This document shows, piece after piece, positions 24,746 to 36,684 of a DNA stretch of 64,000 bases. Source of the stretch: Chrysomallon squamiferum (Eukaryota; Mollusca; Gastropoda; Neomphalida; Peltospiridae). Location: assembly GCA_012295275.1 (NCBI GenBank), contig CM022667.1, forward strand, positions 9,631,038 to 9,695,037, read 5' to 3'. Under the pieces are notes generated by a model, which saw only the letters and a program-made list of their open reading frames with translations, made no database searches and was not told the origin of the DNA. How positions within the stretch are numbered: position 1 is the stretch's first letter; each line of letters opens with the position of its first letter. Both the position numbers and the translations under genes were made by a program.

Positions 24746-25470
24746 AAGTTGCATCTACCAGACTCTCCTTACAAAGACAATCTACACAACAAGAGAAGGT
24801 TAAGCCCTTGTCCTTCATACAACAGTCATAAAAAGACAACAAGGAATTCAGATATAAGAAATACGATTATGTAAATCATAACCTTTCAGATAATGTTCAA
24901 CGTAAAATTGTGAAACAAAATTTGATTTAATGGAGTAATCCATTTCCAGAGATAAAACAATGGCTGATTCTAATTTCTGTGCTGGATGTATCATGAATGG
25001 TTTCCATAAAAGTGTGGATGTGTTCTACAAATTGGAGGTTAAAACAGTTCCAGTTTTTTGTTGTTTTTTTTAATGGCATTTTCTATTTTCATCATGACAT
25101 TTTTAAAAAATCATTTGTATTAACTCACAAATCTGATAAGAAGTATTCATTAATTTAAAAACAAATAGTAAAGAAGTTAATATGTCAGAAATCAAAACAT
25201 GATGTAATGATGGGAAATTAATGAAATTACAGAGTTTTTATCCTTGCCACTAGCTGATAATTCACTGAAAAGTTTTGTTATTCACAGATGTTCCATTACT
25301 GTGAATAATGCTGAAATATCAACAGGTAAAGATTAAATATTGGTGAATATTAGAAGCATATTTTGTAATATAACCATTCACTGTATTTACCATAGTTTAT
25401 TATAAATACCTTTTCATCCATGTTTCATTTTTATGTTTTTTTTGTAATAAAAAATCTTCCATGTCATAAA
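24746..25470 (+). terminator. SF3B3 3' UTR and poly(A) signal
   Basis: About 700 bases follow the TAG stop, AT-rich with no competing open frame. The best poly(A) signal is AATAAA at 25446-25451, after T-rich sequence and before a GT/T-rich stretch near 25470-25500. Confidence 0.55.
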
Positions 25471-27555
25471 CTGTTACAGCATCTGTTTTTGCTTCTTACA
25501 TTTAGTTGAAAGAAATGATTGTGAAAGAGAGGTCAGAGTAAGAAATCAAATAAACAACTTTTGAATATCTTTGAGAAGTGGTGGCATTACTTCAATATAA
25601 TGTTTAGTTTAACAACTGAATGACATTTATGTATTTAGTAGAAATGGACATGGTTGCTTGAATACAAAATACTTACCTTGTAATATTAACCTGTATTGTA
25701 ACATTTTATGAGCAAAAATTCAGTTTCATGTGGAATTGTCCAAATATATTTAGTCCTTTTGTCCATAGCACCAAGTTTTATTGTTATTGAAAAAAGATAC
25801 TATATATATATATTTTTTTTTTTTATTATTATTATTTTTAATTACTTATATTTTTAAATTTTTTCTTTTTCTTTTTTTTTTAATCTATAATTTAATATTT
25901 TAATTTTTATTAATTTATTTACTGTGAAGTAATTTTATGATGACTGCTTCCTTTATTTGTGCAGCATATCAGTGAAGTAAATCAGGAAAATTTAATGTGT
26001 CCCTTACTCGTTTTATTATATTTTATTCTTAATATTTTTTTTTTTTTCTTCAGATTTAAAATCAAATAGAGAAAAGTAGGCAACTATATGGACAAACATT
26101 TCCATATAGCTTAAGGTTATTGTAAAATGGCAAACGATAGATAAAAATCTGATGAATGCAAATGACTAGACATTAATGGCCTGTAGTTAGTGTATTGTAA
26201 TCAGTCTTGTCTCAGGGAAGGATCATCCTAATGGCAGTTTATAATAACGAATTGTTACAAAGACCAGTAATAAAATTATTAAATACTGTGTTCGTGGGTG
26301 GATGCTGTAAAATGACGGCTAAATATTTATTAGAAGTGAAAGTGACTGGTCTTGATAAAAGGGAGGCAGACACAAATAAAAGTAGGTTATGCACTGCCAT
26401 GCATATAACAATTTTTCATGATGCATTTTATTGCAGTGTTTATTTTTTGATAGACATACAACTTGCATTTACATCAACTATTAATATTACATAAATATAT
26501 TAATTACAGGGATATTTTTGTAGTATTTTAATTATTTTTTAGTTTATTGCATTATTATTATCATCATCATCATCATCATTATATTTATTTATTATATTAT
26601 TTTTATTTAGCAGTTTTAGGAGTTAAAAAATAAAATAAATACATGAAACAGTTTATAACTGACCTTATCTATAATATTAAATGCATAACAATATTTGATT
26701 GATGTCAGCTGTAATGGAAGTGTATACACAAACTTTTATCAGTAGATCATAGACATAAAATGTTTTAAGTATGTTAAAACATTGTCTACACTTAGAGTAT
26801 TTATATTGATCTCGACTACAGTGTTACATATATAATCATTATTTATAGCGATTGCATGATATATTAAAGATAGGCTGAAGTCACCATAGAAACAAAAATA
26901 TCCATAATATTAACAATAAAAAAAAAAAAAAAAAAAATTGAATAGTAAAACAAACAAACGCCAATGAAATGTGTTTATATAACAGATACGTTATCTTTCT
27001 AACACATAGTAGCATGTGGCCCATTGCAAAATAAGTGCTCAAATGCTTAGGTTAACACTGTTATGAATTTTTAGAAAATCGATCAGTACCTACATAATTA
27101 TGTCCTACAGAATTTCGACATTTCACATGAAATGTTATCAAAAATTAACTTTGTGCAACCAGGGCAAGGAATTATAATGAAAAATAAAATGCGAATCAAG
27201 TCTTGAGCAAATTGCATCTTGGCAAAATCATTTCATAAGATAGGTACATATACACGAATACAAGTTTTATATAACTGTTATTTTGCGAAATATAACCATA
27301 CTTAGTACAATAGTATGACATCATACAATGATGTAAATAAATTCAACGTAGTTTTAGAATCTTTTTAATTGATGTACATACTATTTTCTTTTGATTATAC
27401 TTAGCGATGTTGGTCTTGAAACAAAAAAACAAAAAATTAAAATAAACTCAAAACTATTACTAAATAAAGAAATATTAAACAATAAACTAAACAATCAACA
27501 AAGATTACCAGGTAACGTCCATGCAGTCATTAACATTCGTCAAAGGCCACCATTA

Positions 27556-27563
27556 TGACGTCA
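27556..27563. promoter_or_regulatory. Perfect CRE palindrome upstream of SNRK
   Basis: TGACGTCA is the full CREB/ATF site, followed five bases later by a half-site (TGACG, 27569-27573). Two more near-sites lie closer to SNRK: TGACGTCT near 29387 and TGACGTAA near 30226. The words are rare for such AT-rich DNA. Enhancer function is inference. Confidence 0.4.
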
Positions 27564-27970
27564 CTTAGTGACGGTTTTGTAACTAATACGGACGGAAATC
27601 ATAATCGGGAGATGAAGTTCGACCCTGATTGATTGATTATATTGATCCCTGTATTTGCTTATAACAACAGTCAGCCTCACAGTTTAGTAACGATATTATG
27701 TTTCACGAAGGATAGATTTTATTTATGTATTTATATTTGTTTTTGTTGTTGGTGGTGGTATTATTATTGTTATTATTATTATTATTATTTTATTATTATT
27801 ATTATTAATGAGTAGATATATTTATTTATTTAAATCTACGTGTCTTTCCTACCATAATATTTTCAAGAATTATATTTTAGGAGTGCACGTGTACTTTGTT
27901 AGAAAAAGCGGTCTATGGGTGCGTTTGCGTATGTCTGTGTGTGAAGGAGAGGGAGGTGTGTGTGTGACAC

Positions 27971-27974
<4 letters not shown>

Positions 27975-28044
<70 letters not shown>

Positions 28045-28063
28045 AGACACACACACACACACA
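27975..28063. repeat. (AG)33 followed by (AC)n microsatellite
   Basis: An uninterrupted AG run at 27975-28040 passes into an AC-rich run. It explains the Arg/Glu and Ser/Leu repeat open frames seen on both strands here, which are not genes. Confidence 0.95.
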
Positions 28064-28139
28064 TATACACACAGACCCCACAGGCATTACAGACACAGAT
28101 TTATCACATAGCATCACATTCCTATTTTCTTCCTTTACC

Positions 28140-28440
28140 ATCCTTACCCTAGACCTCCTCCGGTTCTATCTCTACGTGACTAGCACTGCCCGTGTCTGCA
28201 GGGTTTGACGACACTAATCAACCGTCCACATGGTAACCGACTAGCGGTATGAAAAATACTTAGTAAAAGTGTCAGAAATCGATGAATGTATGTCGAATCG
28301 CTGTCTTTCGTGTCCAGAGACATGACAGATTTCCTGGGGCGAGTTACGGTTTTCCGGAGAGTCACCAAAAAAATTTGCTTCAGACTGTTTTATGGTTTGG
28401 TTGTTGCTGTTTTGGGCGTGGCGAATTTCCTACTGTAATA
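28140..28440. other. Less AT-rich intergenic patch, unassigned
   Basis: This 300-bp stretch has more balanced composition than its surroundings and contains several CG dinucleotides. Open frames on both strands are about 62-67 codons with no recognisable motif. It could be an old exon, an alternative upstream promoter of SNRK, or a conserved noncoding element. I cannot decide between these. Confidence 0.25.
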
Positions 28441-29276
28441 TGTAGGATCAATAAGTTAATTATTCAAAGAATATATAGTATTTGAATCAGCTACCAGTTT
28501 ATAATTGAATACAAATTATTTATTTATTATTTAATTTAATCTCAGTTAATATTGTATTGTATTGTATTATATTACATAATTAATTTCAATTCTCTTTATT
28601 ATATATTATGTTATATATTATGATACTATGTTACGTTACGTTACGTTACTTTTATTTCATTCAGTTAAATTATGTACCAACCAGAGAATAAAGTCATAAT
28701 TAACTATAATAACGAACGGGTAAAATTATATAGTCTTCACTTGATGAAACGTTTCATTTCGTGTAAGCGTATACGTCTGCTGGACTTGGCGCCAAAATTA
28801 CTGACCGTTTGTCATAAAAATAAGCACAGTCGTAAGCAGACGTCAACCTACATTCAACTTTTATTAAATATTTTCTCATTAACCTACAAACAAGATATAT
28901 AGATCAAATAAGTTTAATACAGTTCCTTCCAGCAAATGTGGAGAATACATTGGACTTTATTACAAATAATTTACAACAGTAGCACTAGCAGCAACATGAA
29001 CAATATAGTAGTAATAATAATTACAAATATAATGATGATAATGATACTACTACTACTGCTGCTGCTGCTACTACTACTACTACTACTACTAATAATAATA
29101 ATAATAATGAGAATTAGAAGAAGAAGAAAAGAATAAATGAAGAAGAATGACAAAAATAGCATTAGGCCCTATAGTCACTCACTAAACCATATTAAGTTGT
29201 TAGAAATACATTGTCGTTGTACGTTAAATATACAGCTAGTACAGAGAAATAAAAATGTTTAGTTTATTTAGATATT

Positions 29277-29278
<2 letters not shown>

Positions 29279-29326
<48 letters not shown>
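29279..29326. repeat. (AAT)n microsatellite
   Basis: Trinucleotide run. Similar ATT/AAT runs are at 12969-13007, 30049-30090, 50609-50641, 51008-51056, 55927-55970 and 58511-58567, making this the dominant microsatellite class of the window. Confidence 0.95.
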
Positions 29327-29328
<2 letters not shown>

Positions 29329-30048
29329 TAAGGATATACGGACAATTATATTTTTAATGATTCTTTTTTTTTTCTTTTTTTTTCCGTGACGTCTTTTCGT
29401 ATGAAGCAATGCCATAGCAACAGTGAAAAGAACGACACTATTACAAAATAAAATACTGTTTCTTAGGAGATTTTCATTATGAAAAGTCTGTTATTTATCT
29501 TTATCACACATAAAATTTCTGCTAATTATGTTGGTGTTTTTGTGTTTTTTTTTTTTTTTTTTTTGGGGGGTTCATTCAAATATAAAAGAAAGAAAAAGTA
29601 AAGATAATAATAAATAATAATAAAATAATAAAAAAAGCAAACAAACAAACAAATCAAGAAGTAAATAAATAAAATGTTTCCATTTCATAAAATTAAAAAC
29701 ATTTATTTTATTTAATATTTGTGAATTAATAGAATTCAGACAAATTAACGATCCTGATCTATGTTATTGCGTTCGGGCGTTTCCCCAGTGTTTTGCAAGG
29801 AATATTCTGTCTGGTCATTGAACCCAGATCATTTGATATCGGTGATGAAAATGGATTTGTGAAACTAATACAGATTTATGTTAAAACCATGTGACAAATA
29901 TCGTGAAAATTAACTGAAAACACGGGGATAATTGTAAAGACACAACTGCTAGAAATTTTGCAAAAATACAACAAAACAACAACAACAACAACAACGAAAA
30001 CAGAAACCCAACAACAAATAAAACGAAACAAAAATAAAAAAAATTAAA

Positions 30049-30102
<54 letters not shown>

Positions 30103-30392
30103 ATAAATAAAAAAATAATAATATAAAAAAATGAAAATGCTATATCTGGAAATTGAGCAGCAGGTAGCAAACGAAAAAACTATTTCCAGGTGTTTTTTTT
30201 TTTTTTTTTTTTTTGTTTCCTGCCATGACGTAAGAACAGGTAAAATAATTGCTATTTGATTTTGTATTGTTATCGATATTTTAATCCTAATCCATTAATT
30301 AATCAGTGTTTATCGATACTATAAGCTTAATCCACTAATTAATATGATTTAAAAAAACCCAGAAAACAAACACCTGTTAATCACTGGAAGAC

Positions 30393-30393
<1 letters not shown>

Positions 30394-30462
<69 letters not shown>
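30394..30462. repeat. (CT)n microsatellite
   Basis: About 34 CT units without interruption, 560 bp before the putative SNRK transcription start. Other CT runs are at 44780-44840 and 48841-48884 inside SNRK introns. Confidence 0.95.
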
Positions 30463-30466
<4 letters not shown>

Positions 30467-31021
30467 TTGTGATTAACATAGTGACTTTTTTTGTGTTGTT
30501 TTTTGTGTTTTTTTTTTTTTTTTTTTTTTTTTTTGTGTTTTTGAACATTAGCTGGCTATAGTAGTTTTAAGATTTTAAATTGGAAAATATAATAAAAACA
30601 AAGAAATATATATATATATTATAAGAATGAAATAAAAACAGGAAAGAAAGAAAATATTTTAGACAGACACTCTACAAATACTTTAACAAATAATATAAAA
30701 CTCACAATTACAGCAACATTTAATACTTGTCTATTGCTACAACAACTGCTATCAAATGTAATCAAATCAAACTGCTATCAAATGTAATAAAATAGAATCG
30801 AAACGGAATAAACGAATGCTTTCTACCGCATAATTTTAAATTTTGTTCTTTTAAATTTGTTCTTCTTGTATTTCGAAATTTAATACTTTCTATGGATTTA
30901 TTATATTAATATTTACCACAATATACTGCAGTATCCGTTTTTGAACTGAAGTATTTTTAGCCGTGGTATATGATGATGTACGTAAGGTAATTGATATGAG
31001 TTCATTCATCCAAATATATAT

Positions 31022-31209
31022 AGGTCACGTGCTATACCGTCATGCGCAGAATAATGCGCACAGCAAAAAATGGCTGCTGATAAATTCGAAAGGATAATAT
31101 CGTTTGACAAGTCGATAATTATTGAAATACATTACTTCGCATGATGTTTTGAAGAATCAGCATCATAGATGAAAACCTGCAGTTGTCAGTGGATTTGTAG
31201 GTTTCCATC
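31022..31209 (+). promoter_or_regulatory. SNRK proximal promoter and 5' UTR
   Basis: Compact motif cluster: E box CACGTG (31026-31031), two NRF1 half-sites TGCGCA (31043-31048 and 31055-31060), then a YY1-like AAAATGGCTG at 31067-31076. It has no TATA box. Such NRF1/YY1 promoters are typical of broadly expressed metabolic genes. A transcription start near 31050-31070 would give a 5' UTR of about 150 nt, unless an upstream intron ends at TAG 31198-31200. Confidence 0.5.
31070..31144 (+). other. Upstream ORF in the SNRK leader (24 codons)
   Basis: ATG at 31070 in AAAAATGGCT context opens a 24-codon frame that ends at TGA 31142-31144, 65 bases before the SNRK start. A further ATG at 31169 opens an out-of-frame ORF that overlaps the SNRK start codon. 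If the leader is transcribed as drawn, both should damp SNRK translation. The transcript boundary is not proven. Confidence 0.4.
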
Positions 31210-34200
31210 ATGTCTAAGAAGAACAAAAACGACCACGATGGAAAAATCGCTGGTTTGTACGATCTGGAGGACACGATCGGACGTGGTCATTTTGCAGTCG
31301 TTAAGTTAGCTCGACATGTCTTCACCGGCGAAAAAGTAGCTGTCAAAGTCATTGACAAGACCAAACTTGATGAGGTTTCGAAAGCGCATCTTTTCCAGGA
31401 AGTGCGATGCATGAAATTAGTGCAACATCCAAATGTCGTACGCCTGTACGAAGTTATCGACACGCAAACAAAGTTGTATTTAATTTTAGAACTTGGGGAT
31501 GGAGGAGACTTGTATGATTATATAATGAAACACGAAGGAGGCCTAAAAGAGCCGGTAGCAAGAACCTACTTCAGACAGATCGTAGAAGCAATTTCATATT
31601 GTCACAAACTGCACGTTGTACATAGAGATTTAAAGCCAGAAAATGTTGTTTTCTTTGAAAAACTAGGTCTAGTAAAATTGACAGATTTTGGCTTTAGTAA
31701 TATGTTCAATCCAGGGTATAAACTAGAGACTTCATGTGGATCTCTAGCATATTCAGCACCAGAAATCTTACTGGGTGATTCCTATGACGCACCAGCAGTA
31801 GGTGAGTACTTGAACAGGTTCTTTTTAAATGTCATCTATCATGTGATGAAACACAATTACACCTACACCCACAAACAGATAAACAGAGTATAACACATAC
31901 CATCCTATAACCAGATATACACTTATCAGGGTAGAGTGGGTGTTGATTTCAGGTTTTAAATAGAAAGTGAATTCAAGTGTGAAGATAATGTTTTAAATTC
32001 TATTAAAACTGTGCTGGGTATCTGTAGCTGTAATTACTTTATTAGATCTCTACTACCTGTCTAACTTTAAGGATATTTTAAAATTAAAAAACAAGACATG
32101 TTGGAGATTGTCCCATGTCAACGGTTAGAATCACCTGTAACTTTACAACCTGTATAAATATATTACTACTCAAAATCTTAGAATCCTATCCTGTAGTTTC
32201 ATACACTACTCTGAATAAAGTAACCCTTCTTAAAATCTTACAATTTTACATCATATCCTCTCATTTCATAGAATATCCTGAATAAGGTACTGCTTTTTAT
32301 AGGCCAATGGTTTTCAGACTGGCTAACACTGTTGAGAAATTGCAGGTGTATGAGGTTTATAAAAATACTGAAATTGTGCAGAAATCCCCAACCAGTGAAA
32401 TGTAACTTTTGTGCCTTGGAAACTTAACATGCAGTGGACAGACACTGTAACTATATGACGGTCAATAATTTGTCTCATTTATAGTTATTTCCCTTGTTGA
32501 TTCCTTCTTCCTATCCCTGCAAACTTGATTTTCATGCTGATGCAGTAGGCATTTTAGACTTCACAAGAGGTATGCCAGACAGAACGAAAAGGTACACTGA
32601 AAAAAAGATTTGGTAGCCTTTTTCAGCACATGACTCATAAGCTATGTCAGTGAATAGGTTGACGGTCACATTTATCTACAGTCTGTAAATATAAGCTGAG
32701 AAGACAATTTTATATATTAATATATATATATATATATATATATAATAAACAATGATTTAGTTTGTTTGGAGATGACAGAATGAATACTTCGGGCTAGTGG
32801 GACATTCTGCAAGTTTGTGTAGTTTGTCACAATTAAAGGCTTTAGATAGGGAAAGATAATGTGGAAGTAGAACCTCTGGGAAAACTTTTATGATGAAATA
32901 TATGCAGACACACACACACACACAGGCACACACACACACACACACACACACATCACATACAAACATGCATAGACATGCATAGATCTAATCAGTACAAAAA
33001 TATATACAGATATATACAGATACACACACACTCATGCCCAAACATATGCCCATATACATTTTCAGATTTCATAGACAGTCTTCCTTTTATTTATTTTTAA
33101 ATTTTACTTTCCTTTATTTATTTATTTTTAAAAAGAAAGAAAAAAGTAAGAAAAGTGCAAAAGAACTCTATAATCACCTTTCTCTTTTAGAAATTATAAG
33201 CATACATGTGCTAGTGTTTATAAGTTTGTGAGAACCATCCCTGCTTGAAATGTTAGATCTGTCCTAGTAGTATTATATAATATGTGAAGTGCTGTTAACA
33301 AACTTTTATGAAATTAACAGAGTAGTACTGTTGTATATACAAGTGAAGCGTTGTTATCAAATTATATACTGTCCATAACCTTAGGAATACAACCTTATTC
33401 GTTTGTTAATCATTTCATACAGTAATTCATGATGAACCTTTCAACATCGTTGTTTACTGAGTTTATTAAATATTTTAATTTAACACACACACAAACACAT
33501 ACAGACACACATACATGTATATTTCTTAATTTTCAAAATGGATAGTAGTAATGTTAAAATTTGAAAAAACAAAGACCTCTGAACAACAGATATAAAAACA
33601 CAAACACCTCCCCAAATCCGTCACAAACAAACACAAAAACCAAATACCAAAACCAAAACTTTAATTTACAGTGGCAGTAATACTGTTACTGTAAAAACCT
33701 AACAGAACTATTCAGTTAAATAAATTTCTTTTTCGAAGCTTACATTTCTCTGGCAAGATCCAGTTTATCCATACAATTACTCTGATGTGCTTCCAGTACT
33801 CCGGTCTGCTTTTCCATTTGTTTAGTCTACTTTTAACTTCTTAATAAACAAAATGAAGAATTCGATGTTAGAGTTAACTGATGGACAATGCAGACAGTGC
33901 AGGGAAATAACTAGGATTGTGATAATGTAGTGCTGACTGTGCTTTTAGTAGCTTCAATTCTGTGGGCTGTAAACCAGGGTGACATCTCACTGACAGATGG
34001 GAAATCACTAAGTCATGATAGTCTTCACTGTTGGCAAATAAAGTGTGCTTTTTTCGTTGTTGTTTTTAGTCTTGTCAGTCTGTTTCATTTCCAAAACAAT
34101 AATGTTTATTTATATATATTTTTTATTTATTTATTTTAAATGTCTAACATTATTTATCTTTTCTTTTTCAATATTTATTTAAAATTTAATGTAATGTCTA

Positions 34201-36653
34201 TACAGCCCTTATGTACTTTACATCAGTCAGTGAAGGTAACCAGATGGAAAATAGGATGAAACTTAACAAAGAAAAAAGAAATGGAAAATTTAGTCACGGA
34301 TGAATGGAGTACTGTTATAAATAAACTGTAATAAAGACTTGAGCTTTAATGATAATGCAGTAGTTTAAGTTCTGGCCTGTCCTATCCTTTTATGTCCTGC
34401 CCTGCCCTGCCCTGCCCTGCCCTGCCCTGCCCTGCCCTATCCTATCCTATGTCACGCTGTGCTGTTCTGCACTATATTCTTCTATCCTGTACTGTCATGC
34501 TATCCTACCCAGTGCGGTATTGTGATCTGCTATGCTTTCTGACCTATCCTGTGCTTGTTGTTATGCAGTATTCAGCTATGCTGTGCTATGCATCCAGCCC
34601 TGTGTTCTGTCCTCTTCTACTTTACCCATCCATTCATTTGTCTGTCTAGTTCTGTGCTGCTGTGACCACAGTTTGTTGTTTCTTTGATTTGTCCTGCAGT
34701 GACCTTCTTTGCCTAAAATTACTATCTAAACAGAGATGTAACAATTTTATTTCTTTTTAAATAAAAAATGTTTCAAAAATACATAAGTTTATAAATAAAC
34801 TGATTGGTAGTCAGTATTATTAAACTTAATCATGTCTTTTTCTAAATATTATTAATATTTTTATTTCTTATTTTTTATTATTATGTTTTTTAAAGAAAAA
34901 AAGAAAAGACAGAAGAAAACATGTAATTTAAATAGTTGCTGATTTTGCATTTAACATACCACCCCATTTTAACATCATTATTTTATTATTTTTTTAAATA
35001 TAAATTACATGGTTGTTTGTTTTGTGTGTTGAGCATACACCCACTGTCACTTTTTTCAACCTAGATGTCTGAATCTTAGACAGAATGGGGTTAGGATGAT
35101 TTAAACAGCAGAATTATCTTGATAAACCATTTATTTCTGTCACAGATTAAAAATATGACAAATTGATGTTCACGCAATTTATACAGGTTAACTCTATATA
35201 GAGACAATGTAAATTGATTTTAAAGGTATTATTTATTTTTAAATATAAAACAAAAAATGTGTTCACACACACATATTACTTTGGTGTTCAGTGTAAATTG
35301 ATTTAAAATATTTCTTTCTATATATAAAATATTTACTTCATATAATTCTGGTTTCTCGGTGTAGAGACCATTATTAAAGTTATAGATTTGTTATTAAAGC
35401 TTCACCTTCTTAAATTGTTTTCAGAATAAATTGAAAACAGAATTTTAAAACTATATACAAAAAAATGCTTATGTTCTTATGTCGTAAACCTGTTATATTT
35501 TTAAAAAATGCCTGGATTCTAGGATCATTTATTTATAGGTAAATTGTTAACATTTTCTTTAAATGTTTTCTTACACTGCTTATCAGTAGGTCATTCTTCC
35601 TTGCTTTATGACTTGACTTACAAAGTTATAACACTGATACCCCAAATGACCATTGCCTTATTGAGCTGAATATATAACATTACAAGTTATTTACTGTTAT
35701 TTACCCATAACATACAAGAATAATTGGAGACTGTGATAACAAATGGATAAAAGTTTGCATATGGCGTGCATGTGTGTGTATAGGTATTTGCACATGCAGG
35801 TATAATGTGTAAATTTTCATGAAGCAACAGAAATAGCTGCAACAACATTGACTGAAACCAGTCTTCTCGAGAGTGATTAAATAGATTTATAAAAACATAG
35901 CGTGCAAAGTGAACACAACACATAATAATCTACACATAGTAGTTTGATGTTGGTTCTTCTAGAACTAAGAAATGAAAACTGAACGTATTGATTTTCATTG
36001 CGAATTTGTGGAATTTACTTAGAAATGGAAATATCTACAGTATGTCAATCAGTTCAGAGAGTATTATTAAAAAGATTGACTGAGCAGTCTTATAATTCTA
36101 TTTAATCCTTGGCTATGATTGGAGACAGTGAAGTTTTATCTAGTATGCCACTATTAAATATCAAAAACAAAATTTCAAGCAGATTTATTATTGTCTCTTA
36201 CTTTATATGCATATATATATATATCTTCAATTGTTATAGCCAAAGAGTTGTAAAATGTTCTTGTTTTGCAAATAAACTGGATATTAGGTAAAATAAATGA
36301 ACAAAAGGTTGAGTGCATTACGCAGTTTTCCATTCTTCATCTTTCATAAGTGCATGATATTTTGAAAACTTGCATATAAATATACAGGTGCTATACATGG
36401 TTAATACAATATCACCCCTTAACATTGCATGTGAATTTATAGGTGCCGTACCTCGCTAATATATCTAGTCAGCTTAAAAGAGCTTGTCTGAATTTATAGG
36501 TGTTTTGCCTGGCAGTACAACTGCACACATTTACAAACATCTGAATGTATAGCTGCTGCATCAGTCTAATGTAGCTGAACATTTTAAAAAACAGCACTGG
36601 AATTTTTATAGATGCTGTTCTATACCAAAACACTACAAATATTTATTTATTTA

Positions 36654-36684
<31 letters not shown>

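Larger units (their letters stand above)
25471..31020. other. Intergenic DNA between SF3B3 and SNRK
   Basis: No convincing gene. The open frames here are AT-rich chance frames or translated simple repeats. The content is A/T-rich sequence, many microsatellites ((AG)n/(AC)n at 27975-28063, (AAT)n at 29279-29326 and 30049-30090, (CT)n at 30394-30462, several poly-T runs), CRE motifs, and a less AT-rich patch at 28140-28440 of unknown meaning. Confidence 0.6.

Noticed and set aside
26207-26494. 95-codon open frame downstream of SF3B3
   Set aside because: No ATG at its start, AT-driven composition, no recognisable domain or splice context.
27870-28152. Overlapping Arg/Glu and Ser/Leu repeat frames
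   Set aside because: Translations of an (AG)n/(AC)n microsatellite on both strands.
28629-28650. GTTAC tandem run considered as telomere-like repeat
   Set aside because: Only four units, and not TTAGGG or another known telomere repeat.
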